Assembly: GCA_023053545.1 (NCBI GenBank)
Contig: JAKZAN010000002.1
Location: 7,002,790-7,066,789 of the forward strand
Direction of reading: 5' to 3'
From: Lepidurus packardi
Lineage: Eukaryota > Arthropoda > Branchiopoda > Notostraca > Triopsidae
Length of the DNA stretch: 64,000 nt
This document shows positions 48,201 through 59,769 of this stretch, piece after piece; position 1 is the first letter of the stretch, and every line of letters starts with the position of its first letter. A program made the position numbers and the translations under genes. The notes beneath the pieces were generated by a model, which saw nothing but the letters and a program-made list of their open reading frames with translations, was not told the DNA's origin and did no database searches.

Positions 48201-48446
48201 TATAAATAGGCCCCTCCTTTTGCTAGAAAGAAGAATAGGGCGCGATATTAGATAAGTAAATTACAAATTAGAAGTGAGTCAGGTGATTAAGTAATCAATT
48301 TTGTCAGGAAGACCTTCGGTCTCATCGTGACTTGCAATGAAGTCGAAAGAGGTTTAACCCGAAAGCTAGAAGCGTGCGAATAGCTGAAGTTAGGGGATTA
48401 TAAAGAATAAAGTGACGTATTTTATTACTTACATTTGTTCAGACAT
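45231..48446 (-). CDS. Pgd: 6-phosphogluconate dehydrogenase, decarboxylating, 8 coding exons
   Basis: Exons in transcript order: 48446-48433, 47194-46974, 46837-46593, 46532-46271, 46186-45951, 45818-45685, 45625-45486, 45433-45231. They join in frame to 484 aa (human 483). The enzyme oxidises 6-phosphogluconate to ribulose-5-phosphate and CO2 with NADP+ in the cytosolic pentose phosphate pathway. Visible signatures: an N-terminal dinucleotide-binding fold ([19 protein letters not shown]), the NADP-contact motif [24 protein letters not shown], the catalytic region [16 protein letters not shown] with its lysine, the PROSITE signature [13 protein letters not shown], and the conserved tail FHTNWTG-like [11 protein letters not shown]. 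The first coding exon is only 14 nt (ATG plus three codons and two bases) and is followed by a 1.2-kb intron. An ATTAAA on the minus strand at 44985-44990 may be its poly(A) signal. Confidence 0.96.
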
Positions 48447-49220
48447 GGTATTTACAGTGGGTAATAAATTATGCGTTCACTTTGAAGAACTTCTGCTTCT
48501 ACTATACAACTTCCAGTTGGAGAGGCGAAAATGGTAATGAACAGCTGAAGAATGGGCGGGCTTATTTGTATGTTTTCTGATCGGCTTAACCATCTAGTGA
48601 TAGGAAGCTAAACTATCTGAGAGAAATCAATCCTACAATACACCAACTGATCTTCGACTTTGCCATGAGGTGGCCATTAACACGCGCTGCAGGGTTTGGT
48701 AAAAGTCGACGTCAAGTGACAAGCAATAAGTAAAATCTCGGGAATTCCCTCATACAAATCTCATGGTCATAAAATGCCCCAAATGTATGCGAATTACCAA
48801 GACATGTAAAGCTTACCCATGGGATAATCTAATGCATGGGATAACCTAATGCATTTCCGTAGTAATAAACTTGCAGCAAAGACGTTCATTCGCCTTGGCT
48901 GAATTTAATTTATGAACAGTGAATTACATAAAGACCACATTCTTTTTGAAGAAAATTTTTTATTCACATGGACCTCTGCGACTAGTAACAACTATCAGGA
49001 GAAATTGGCAATTTCAACAAGGAGTTTGAACTTCAAGAATGGATGAAATTGAAAGTTAACTATCGAGTTTCAGATCCGTCTGACTTTTGCAAAGCAGAAC
49101 ACTGGGAGAAAGAACAAGGGGTAAGAAAGGGGGCGTGACAGAGGTCATTCACAACATCCAACGCACGTCTCCTAACTTTTTAACGGACGATCTTTTGAAT
49201 GGCAAAAAAATAAACGTTTT
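48447..49220. other. PGD 5' flank and enolase 3' flank
   Basis: The region is noncoding. It holds the Pgd leader and promoter, presumably just right of 48446, and the enolase 3' UTR to its right. No TATA box or initiator could be chosen with confidence. Confidence 0.6.
48959..48964 (-). terminator. Poly(A) signal of enolase
   Basis: TTTATT on the plus strand gives AATAAA on the minus strand, about 260 bp after the enolase stop codon. Confidence 0.6.
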
Positions 49221-50772
<1,552 letters not shown>

Positions 50773-51866
50773 TATCAAGCGGCGAATGCTTTAAAGCTGC
50801 AATAAAATCAAAAGAACACTATCAGTTGAAATAAAGGAATTGCACCAAGGCATGCAATATTGCGTCACGAACTCAGTGAGGTCCCAAGGTCACCTCTACA
50901 CGGGATCAATACGTGCGACTGAAAGACACACCGGCTTTAAAGAAAACAGCTCGTTGTTTGTTACCTGAAGTTAAATATTAAGTTTAGCGGTCATTAGAAT
51001 GCCCTAACTGTCCTCAACCTTATCACGTGTCAAGTCAAGGGCATTGTAATGTCAAAGGCTCGTGAGGGGTACCCGAAATAGATGACATTTTGCTCTCAAA
51101 TCTCCCCTTTCCGTACTTCCCGACAAAGTTTTCAGAAAAACCCAGTGAGTAGAGGGGTAATGAACCCTTTACAATTGGGCTGCTTCAGGGCTAAATTTTT
51201 GTTAGTCCAAATGGTCTACGTGTCAAATTAGGCGTTCCGGCAAATATTGCAACAAAAAAAATTTCCGGTATCTAACACTACAGGAATTTTTACACGAAAA
51301 TGTTTTCCTTGGCTAACTATGGCTAGGATAATAAGTACTTACCAAATAATACCGGCAAGGGATGGAATCACGTCCGCTCTGTAAGGAGTAACGTCAAGGA
51401 CAAAAAGATCGAATCGACGGCCAAACCGGCAGGGCGGGGATGGAAAACGAGACTCACTGCGCAAGCGCGTATTTAATGATTTGCGCTTGTAATCGAGAAT
51501 CGTACTTAGCCACTATTATCGAAACTTGTTTGATCAACTGCAATGTCGATATTTACTTTGGAGTTGACTTTCCCGTTCACTTCAAAAGTTGCCGGCGATT
51601 TGGCTCACGGTAGAGCATTGGAACAGTATGAATATGATATACATACATGCTATTTAGACAACTCAATACTTCGTAAACACATTTTTATTGAATAACCTGT
51701 CTGAAGTTATTTTCTCCGAATAGCAAAATTCTTTCTTCCTCAGCTTGTATTACCGAGAACGCCAAGTGACGCACAATTACAAAAAATCGAAATGAAAATG
51801 GTCGACTTTCCGCATGAAAATTTTAAAATGCAGCTTTCTTTCCCCCAAATGTTACTAATCATAAAA
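50773..51866. other. Enolase 5' region and SF3B1 3' flank
   Basis: The left part carries the inferred enolase 5' UTR intron. Its donor is probably GTAAGTACTT ending the leader exon at 51343, with a second candidate donor at about 50972. The enolase leader exon and promoter would then lie at about 51343-51500, a less AT-rich stretch. The right part is the SF3B1 3' UTR. Confidence 0.5.
51684..51689 (-). terminator. Poly(A) signal of SF3B1
   Basis: TTTATT on the plus strand reads AATAAA on the minus strand, 178 bp after the SF3B1 stop. Confidence 0.65.
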
Positions 51867-54800
51867 TTACAACACATAGTCTAACTCGTAGCGAACATAT
51901 TGATTCTTGGGGTCGTTTGTTATTCTCGGATAGCCTGCCACGAGTGCATCCTGTCCTCCAATGTAGAGCGAATTATAAATCTTCCAATAGACGTCGCGAA
52001 CTTTGCGGGCGGGATGAAACAGCCCTTGCAAGGAATACTGCAAGATTTTCAAGGGTCCCAGCGAAACTCGCATGCCTTCAACGGCGTCCATGAAGGCTTG
52101 CACCAAATGGGGCGATGTTTCAAAGATGTTGGGCCAAACGTAGTTCAGCAAGTGAGTTAGGGCATCTTCACAGCCAAATCCGTAAACGCCAAGCGCCATA
52201 TGTTTAATGGCTGCGCAGGAAGTCTGGCGATGGACCAGGTCGCGGTCCATCAGCGCATCTTCCAATAAAGGAGTGACGGCGTAGATGTAATCTTTGCCCA
52301 TCTCGCCAATATACTCGAAGAGGAAAGACAACGATTTAAGGACTCCGTTTTGTACGTTAAGTTCTGGTACTCGGTACTCATTCATCAATCCGGGTAGGAC
52401 AGTGAACGGGGAGCAAGTTTCCGCTACGATGGCAATCGCCACCGTGGTGCAAACTCGGTTTTGACGTTCCTGTACTTTTAAGTTGTTCAGCAAAGTGGCC
52501 AATACATCGTGGGGACCAATAGCTTTAGCGATATAGCCGAATGTGTTAACAGTAGCACGTCGGATAGCTTTTTTGTGAGCTTTGAGCAATTCCAACAACT
52601 CAAAGCAGATTCGCATCCATTCGCGGGCGGAGACGAACTCGGGTCCACGATCCGCAATACGGCCAACCAAGTCAATACAGTTCTCTTGCACTTTTTCGTG
52701 CCGGTTTTTCAAAATGGGAGTCAAACGGGGTAGAAGGTCTTTGATGGGCGGGGTCATCTTCGTCATACCAATCACGTTCACGATGCCTTTCAAAGCGCCT
52801 AAAATTGATCCCAATACTTCGGGATATTCCTCACCCAGGTATTCGTACAAGACAACGCCCAAATGGCCCATCAGTTTCTCTTCCTGGCAAGTTTTCATCA
52901 CTCCGGCAATGCGCGAAATCAAGTCAGCTGCTTGTTGACGCACCTAAACGTAAGCAATATAATATTAGGTTTGCTAAGAATTGTATATACAATTAGCTAT
53001 AAAATTAGATTTTCAAGCTCACCTTGGCGGATTTGTTGTTCAAACGCCACAGAATGGTACCGCAAATTTGGGGCAAATATGGCTTCACCCTTTTGGCAAG
53101 CGAATTAACAACAGTACCAAATCCATTCAGCATGACCACGTCATCAGTGGCCGTTTGTTCCTGGAAGGCATACAAGATGCCGTCAATGAGCTGTTCTTCC
53201 AATCGGCTGTCGATTTCAGCTGCTCCCAAGTTGGCCAGAACTTTCTCGATGGTTTCCAACACCATTTTCCTGTAAGCTTCATTTTCGTCCTTCAAATCAT
53301 CCACAACTCGGCCTACCATCTCTGCCGCACCTACTTTATTGGCAATTTCCACCGTAGTATCCACCAGTTGCCTAAAAAAGCCGAAAGTTACATAACAGTA
53401 AACGGTAAATGGTACAACTAAACGTAATTAGTTACCTGTAATTTCTTTTGTCTAACGCCATTCGATGGTTCCAGAAATGTCGGAAATAATGGGGCAAAAT
53501 TTCTTCTTTGATGTATTGAGGCTCCACACCGTCTGTGGCACAGCATTGCTTGACTACTTTGAGGACAATTTTCTTCATTTCTTCGTCCGGCGACTGAAAC
53601 TCGCGAATGAGGATCAACATCACTTCGCGGGTATAATAATTGGCGTACTCGGCGTCCATTAAAGGGATTAAGTAGCCAATGGCTTTCAAAAACGCAGCCA
53701 AACCTTTGCCACGATGCGTACGAATGCCTTTCCATAACGGTTTCAGCACCGAGTCGAAGCTTTCGATACCGTATGGCGTAGCGGCTTCAGCCAACGCAGC
53801 TAATCCTAACGCAGTAATCGTTCGCACCTACCAATAAACAGTGTTAGATTTTATATCCAAAGCAATTAGCTTGCAAATATACAATATATGACGCTTATTG
53901 TGATCACGTTTGTCAAGTGAGTATTGATTCTACTAAGAGGAGATTCTAATAACCAAAAATGGGAAATATGCAATACAATGCTAAGAGTAATCAGCGCGTG
54001 TGAAACGAACTGGCTTGTTTAATCCAAAGAAACGATGCATCGTCTACTTTTTGACACTTTCCCACACGTTTCCTTTTTCTAGACCCACTATGTTTAATTC
54101 GCAACGATTTTGCAACAATTTTGATAGAGATGATTGAGGAGTTCCTAACATAACGGCTGTTTCTCTTTGTGGTATATCTTTTAGATTTAACTTGCCATAA
54201 GTTTCAATGAGCCGCAATTTCTATTTTACGTTTTACAACTTTTTTTTCTGATTCGTCGCCATTTTTATATAACCACGCTTCTAAGGCACAACTAACACCG
54301 CGCCTTTGAAGCCTACTCCTACGCTTAGGTGGTTCTCAACACGATATCCCTTCTAATTTACCCAGTCAATTAAAGGAACTGGTCATTCAATTGAATAACC
54401 TGCTCATTTAATTGACTGGGAGTTTTGAAGGGATTTTCACCTAAGCGTAGAAGGATGGGAATGACAGGATTGGTCAAAAGTACGTGAAAGCCATGTCATT
54501 GGTCAATACGCAAAGTCAATGAAGCAATCACTACTGTTGTTTCGCTATTGTATATGTGAAGATTCTTTTGAAACTGATTCTAATATCCGAAAGTGTGATT
54601 TTCATAGCCGAGGAAAATGCTATTAATGTTATAATTTTGAATTGGTCCTTTAAAATTTGATTCCATAAAGCGTCTGATTCTAATAACCAGTGATCACAAT
54701 AAGCGTAAATAAACCAAGATTACTGTAAATAAACCAAAATTACTGTAAATAAACCAAAATTACTGTAAATAAACCAAAATTACTGTAAATAAACCAAAAT

Positions 54801-57800
54801 TACTGTAAAAAAAACAAGATTAATGTTGTTGTTACTTTTTGTTGTTCATCGACTAATCCATGTTCCACAATCTCGACCAAGCTCCTCAAATGTGGCAGAA
54901 TGGCGCATCCCATGAGAATCGCAATTTGCTGAACGATTTTTATACCCGTGTGGCGTGCTTGCCAAGATTTCTTGGATCGGCAAACGGCTTTCAAAAAGGG
55001 CAACAACGACGGAATGCCTAACGCGGAAGCCACAACTGCAAAAGCCCGGGCAGTCGTATTTCGGACGTATTCATCAATATTATCGATATCAGGCCTCATC
55101 GTGGAAATCATAGTAGCCAACCCGGCAGCTTTTGCCAAATTTGAGATGATCTCACGTCCTTCAACTCTGGCGTAGTAATCTTCGTCAATCAAGAGAGGTT
55201 CGATGACGACCAAAATCTTGTGGACGTACGGGCGCACCAAATCGTCCAACTTGTAAAGGACTCGGTCGATAACTTTGACCAGGAGATGCCGTTCTTGGTC
55301 CTCCAGCGTCGGGGACATGAGCAACGGCAAAATCTGATTGAAAAGCGGCCCAGCGCCAAATTCTCTCGCTTTATCCGTAATTTGCCTCAAAGCAGATTTT
55401 CGCATTGGAGGTGTTCCGTTTTTTATCTTAAGCAGCAGCTCCATGATCTTCCTTTCCTTCTTTTCCTCGGAGCTTAGCTCATTTTCATCCACGTCCATTA
55501 ACAATTTATCGAAATATTGGGCATCCTCAGGTTTTAAGAAAGGCAGGGTGGGATCCTTGGGTTGATTGTCCATAAATTTGGCCGATTTTTCTTCTTGTTG
55601 GATAAAGAAACCACCGGGTGTAGCTCCCGAGGCTCCTCCACCGCCCATAGGGGTGGGCGTGGCCAATAATTTCCGAGCTGGGGTGCGAATAGGGATGTAG
55701 CCCGCAGGAGGGGGTAAAATCTTATAGCCCTCGGGGAAAATAGCGTCCAAATCTTCATCAGAAAGTGGGCGGTTCCTTTCATCGATTTCTCGTTCCCAAC
55801 GGAACGCTTGCAACTGCTCTGGAGTCATAGCCACGAAATTTCCAGGCGTTGGAGTGGCCATACCCATAGCTTTCGGGCCAATAGGCGTAGAGCCCGATGG
55901 CGTCATCATTCCCATTGAGGGAGTGGAGGGGGTCATGGGGGTAGAAGGAGTCATGCCCGGAGCTGGCGTCATGGGCGTCATTCCTGGAGCGGGGGTTTCG
56001 TCCCAACGTGAACGACGTTTCGAAGCGGATGGAGTAGGCGTGTCTTGAATCAAGTCTCCGCCTCGGTCCTGTCTGGGTGTTTCTGCCCAACCTAAAACAC
56101 AAAATTATTTTTTTCTTCTGTTATTTAACAAGTTTTGACCTATAAGGTTTTTGACGTTCTTGACCTTCTAGTACAGTAGATGCCGCTTATTGTGATCAGT
56201 TTGTCAAGTGAATATTGATTTTATTAAGCGGAACTTCTAATAACCGAGAATCGAAACTACGTCCTACAGATTAGACTGACCATATTGTTTGTTTGTTTTG
56301 TATTGTTTATGTTTGCATTGTATTGTTTGTATTGTTTATTTAGAGTATTGTTTATTTCATAACGATCTTTCAACCATTTTGATTGAGGAATTCCTGGTTT
56401 AAGCAAAAGGTGTCGTTCAAGTAGTTGATCTTTTTTTTAATCAAAAGATGGCACTACTGTCATACCCCTATACCATGAGACTTGTACAACTTGAAAATTT
56501 AGAAGAAACTTACCAATACAATTGAAAAACTCTTTTCTAAAATATCTTAATGAAAATTTTAAGTAAATCAAGTATATAAATCTTGCGACGCAGCGTTCTG
56601 ATATTTTAAAAAAAAATTCAATTGTATCGTTAAATTTCTGTTTCAAGTTGCATAATTCTCATGTAATATTTTTTGAGGTATGACATCTCAGGACAAAAAA
56701 AAAAGATCAACTACTTGAACTACACCTTGGCCTTTAACTACCGCTTCCCTTTGTGGCAAATCTTCTAAATCAAATTGTCATAAGTTTCAATGAACCGTAA
56801 TTTCTCTTTTACATTTAACAAGTTTTTATGTTGTTCGTCGCCATTTTTATATAACCACACGTCTAAAGCACAACTAACACTGCGCCTTTGAAGCCTACTC
56901 CTACGCTTAGATAGGTTCTCAACACGATATCCCTTCTAATTTCCCCGTCAATTAAAGAAACTGGTCATTCCATTAAATAACCTGCTCATTTAATTGACCC
57001 ATTAAAAGAACTGGTCATTCAATTGAATAACCTGCTCATTTAATTGACTGGGAGTTTAGCGGGGATTTCCTGCGAAGCGTAGTAGTAGGCTGTAAATGAC
57101 AAGATTGGTCAAAATGACGTGAAAGCAATGTCATTGATCAATACGCAAAGTCCATGTAGCAATGACTACTACAGTTTCGTTACTGTACATGTGAAGATTC
57201 TTTTGAAATTGATTCTAATATCAGAGAGTGTGATTCTAATAACCGATTGAAATGCTATGAAGTTTAACATTTTGAAACGGTCCTTTTAAATTTGATTTCA
57301 TAAAGCGGCTGATTCTACTAACCGGTGATCCCAATAAGCAGCATCTACTGTAACTAATTATTTATTTACTCATTACCTGATAGTTTATTCATCCAATTGT
57401 TTTATTATTAAGTTTTTAAGTTGTTAAGTTATTAAGTTTAAATTTTTTGCTATTTTGTAAGTACAGTTTCAGCCCTCGAATTAATCTTAAGATATGTTAG
57501 GTTTCTACATTAAACTACATCTACTGTAACTGAAGAAAGTCAATGTTAAAAAGCGGCATTTACCTGAGCCATGTCCTGGCGTTTCACGCTCTGTTCTCGG
57601 CGTCTCATCCCAGCGATTGCGTTTGGTTTTCGGCTCGTCTGTACCAGTGTGCCCTGGCGTCGCATCCCAGCGATGGGGCGTAGCTGCTACTCCAGGCGTC
57701 TCGCCACCTTTCATCCTAGCAGGCGTTTCATCCCAACGGGCCACGGCCGGCGTCTCGGCTTCCCAAGCAGATCGCTTCTTGCCTACAGTGCCATCTTCGG

Positions 57801-59572
57801 CAGCAGCTCCAGCTTCGGCGGCAGCTCCTGCTCCGGGCGCGGGCTGGTCCCACCTGGCAGAACGTTTTTTGGTGGTGGCATCACCATTAGTGGTGTTCAC
57901 TTGAAGGGTACCTTCCTTAGCTTTCTCCACAATCTTCCGTCGGATCTATGGGAAAAACAAGGGGAAGTTAATAATGCTATCACCCGAAAATTTAACTACC
58001 AAACAAGTTATCAAATTTACCTCGTGTTCTTCGCCTCGCAGCTGCTGCTCGCGCATGATTTGCGTATACGAGCGGGATTGGACATCGGGAGTCTTTCCTC
58101 CTAAAAACGAAACAAAAGATCTCGTCACAATCGGTGCTATAAACCGGCGTGTGCTAAATAAAATTGAAAAGCAAATGATTTGAGACACATCGTTCCATTT
58201 TTTCCTTCGCTTGGAGAAGTGGAAAAGACGACAAATCCACTTGGGCTGAAGTCGGCAAACCATACATACCAAACTGGCTTGTGAATCAATGGCCTTTTTT
58301 GTTCTTCGTCGCTTAATTTGATCCGACAACCTAAGGGAAACTGGGTCCATTAGTGCAGGGCTGCTCGACATATGGACAAAGACAAAAAATTGGTGGCCCT
58401 AGCCTTCGCACACTTGGAAAACTTACCGCTTTAATACAGAAATGAGAATGTGATTCAAGCCCTAAGCTAAAGTTTTTTTTTTTAAGTTGAGAGTATTTGG
58501 CCGGTAGCAGGAAGACATGGCGACCACGCGAATTGCCTTGGAAACAAGGGAAATTAGTTGGAAATGCACATTCGAGGCCTAACTGAGGCCAAGAAAGCAA
58601 TCGCAACCCTGTCAAACCGAATTTACATAGTCACATTACCTTATAGGCATATTACTTTGGAGGTGTAAGAGACACGAAGCTTGCCGATTGCTTTGATTGC
58701 CAGGAGCTTTGCATTACACCACTAATTACAAAAATAAACCTAAGGACCCATATCGTTCCAACACTTGCGGATAATATGAAAGGAAACTGGCGTAAAATAG
58801 TCAGGAATCGTTTACCATCAGCGAAAGGATCAGCTCGTTCGGGAGAAATAACGGCATTTCTACGCCTCGCCCGGTATTCATCTTCGCGATCGGCAATTGT
58901 GGGGCGACGATGCTCTGCAAAGGGATCATAGTCCTTGTCTGCTTGGGGAATATCGTTGAGTAAAGCCGCTGGTGCTGAAATTTGGGCGCGTTTAGGTGCT
59001 GCTGTTAGGTTTTCACCGTAGTCCTCCTGAGATAAGAAAAAAATTGAACATCAGTAACAAAAAGGGTCTAGTATAATACATTAACAAAGGATTTACCTCT
59101 GCTTCTTCATTTGAGGCAATCGAAGTTACGTAGCCTTCGTAACGACCAGTTCTGGCGTCGTAGATATCTTGATCAAAAAATCCTCCACGACCCAAACCTG
59201 CTCGGTCTGGTTCACCAACGCCGTCTTCTTCATTTGTGCGTTTTTTGGTTTGTAGTTCTTTAACTTGCTCTTCAATGTCTAAAAAGAAATAGAAACACGA
59301 AATTGTCAAGCTGAACTGTACACTGGGTTTTAAGCTTTCCAATTCGAGCGCAAGGAAAGGGAAAACATGAGGAATGTGGCTGACATAAACAAGCCAAGTA
59401 TGCGTTGTTAGATATTAGCCTAAAAAGGTAAACACGAAATAAATCTTAGCAGATCTTTATTAAGCTTCATAACGCAACAATGAATTACTAAGAAATTGCA
59501 GCTAGATAGCGATTTGGAGATTAATTTTTATCAAATAAGTTTACCTTCGTGAGTTCTTGCGACACCCGCCAT
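51867..59572 (-). CDS. SF3B1: Splicing factor 3B subunit 1 (SF3b155), 9 coding exons
   Basis: Exons in transcript order: 59572-59545, 59278-59097, 59026-58816, 58100-58021, 57945-57564, 56091-54836, 53827-53436, 53371-53023, 52943-51867. They join in frame to 1318 aa (human 1304). SF3B1 is the HEAT-repeat scaffold of the U2 snRNP that clamps the branch-site helix. Residues about 190-310 carry several RWDETP-type motifs, known U2AF-homology-domain ligands, followed by a Thr-Pro-rich tract. The HEAT region begins near residue 480 and runs to the C-terminal YELDYVL. Positions mutated in human cancers are conserved, including the arginine of [13 protein letters not shown] and the lysine of DEQQK (residue 713). 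The intron after that lysine and the intron between exons 5 and 6 consist mostly of pogo-like elements. Exon 1 is only 28 nt. Confidence 0.96.
53882..54705 (-). mobile_element. pogo/Tigger-like element, copy 2, in an SF3B1 intron
   Basis: The left end CAATATATGACGCTTATTG differs at three positions from copy 3 and follows TA (53880-53881). The right inner terminus TGATCACAATAAGCG is intact, but the outermost bases are replaced by a 20-bp tandem array. On the minus strand from 54262 lies a decayed transposase start: MATNQKKK, then [34 protein letters not shown] and, in another frame, [13 protein letters not shown]. This is a pogo HTH plus the beginning of a CENP-B-like domain. The element plus its array occupy over 90% of the intron 53828-54835. 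Confidence 0.8.
54706..54825. repeat. 20-bp tandem repeat, 6 units, next to an SF3B1 splice donor
   Basis: Six head-to-tail units of TAAATAAACCAAAATTACTG occur with small differences in the first and last. The array replaces the terminus of the pogo-like element and ends 10 bp from the GT of the exon 6 donor (54834-54835). The unit end ACTG resembles the transposon tip CTACTG, so the array may have grown from it. Confidence 0.9.
56174..57351 (-). mobile_element. pogo/Tigger-like element, copy 3, with nested insertion
   Basis: Both termini are well kept: CAGTAGATGCCGCTTATTG on the left, and GCAGCATCTACTG on the right, with flanking TA on both sides. On the minus strand from 56844 a decayed transposase start is visible ([24 protein letters not shown]), interrupted inside the helix-turn-helix by a second MITE. 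The internal palindrome present once in copies 1 and 2 is tandemly duplicated here (about 56944-57052). It lies in the SF3B1 intron 56092-57563. Confidence 0.82.
56407..56728. mobile_element. Nested MITE with about 32-bp terminal inverted repeats
   Basis: The left end AAGGTGTCGTTCAAGTAG and the inverted right end AAGGTGTAGTTCAAGTAG continue on both sides as TTGATC plus a T run, giving terminal repeats of about 32 bp with one mismatch apart from run length. No coding capacity. It splits the transposase remnant of the pogo-like copy 3 and is therefore younger. The target duplication could not be fixed. Confidence 0.75.
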
Positions 59573-59769
59573 CTTGCAAATGCATCGGACTGATACAAAC
59601 CTAAAGGATTCTTACGATGAAACGTATCTGGTGCATAAACGATTGCCGTGCCCTCGGCGGAATAGTGACATAAAAGATACCGTCAACAAAACATCCGCGT
59701 AGGTGCTTGAGCAGTAGGTGTCGTTAGTGCTCATATTTTGTTTTCATGTTTCTTTGAAAAATAGCGGAA
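59573..59769. promoter_or_regulatory. Bidirectional promoter of SF3B1 and MLH1
   Basis: Only 197 bp separate the start codons of SF3B1 (59572, minus) and MLH1 (59770, plus). Both 5' UTRs and both core promoters must fit here unless there are distant leader exons. I see no clear TATA box in either direction, which fits housekeeping promoters. Confidence 0.7.

Noticed and set aside
50773-50778. Two-codon extension of enolase before the chosen ATG
   Set aside because: The preceding codons are TTG and ATA. The ATG at 50772 gives the normal enolase N-terminus.
54706-54825. CRISPR-like or satellite array
   Set aside because: The units are adjacent without spacers, the repeat is only 20 bp, and it sits in a eukaryotic intron at a transposon end. 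It is a simple tandem expansion.
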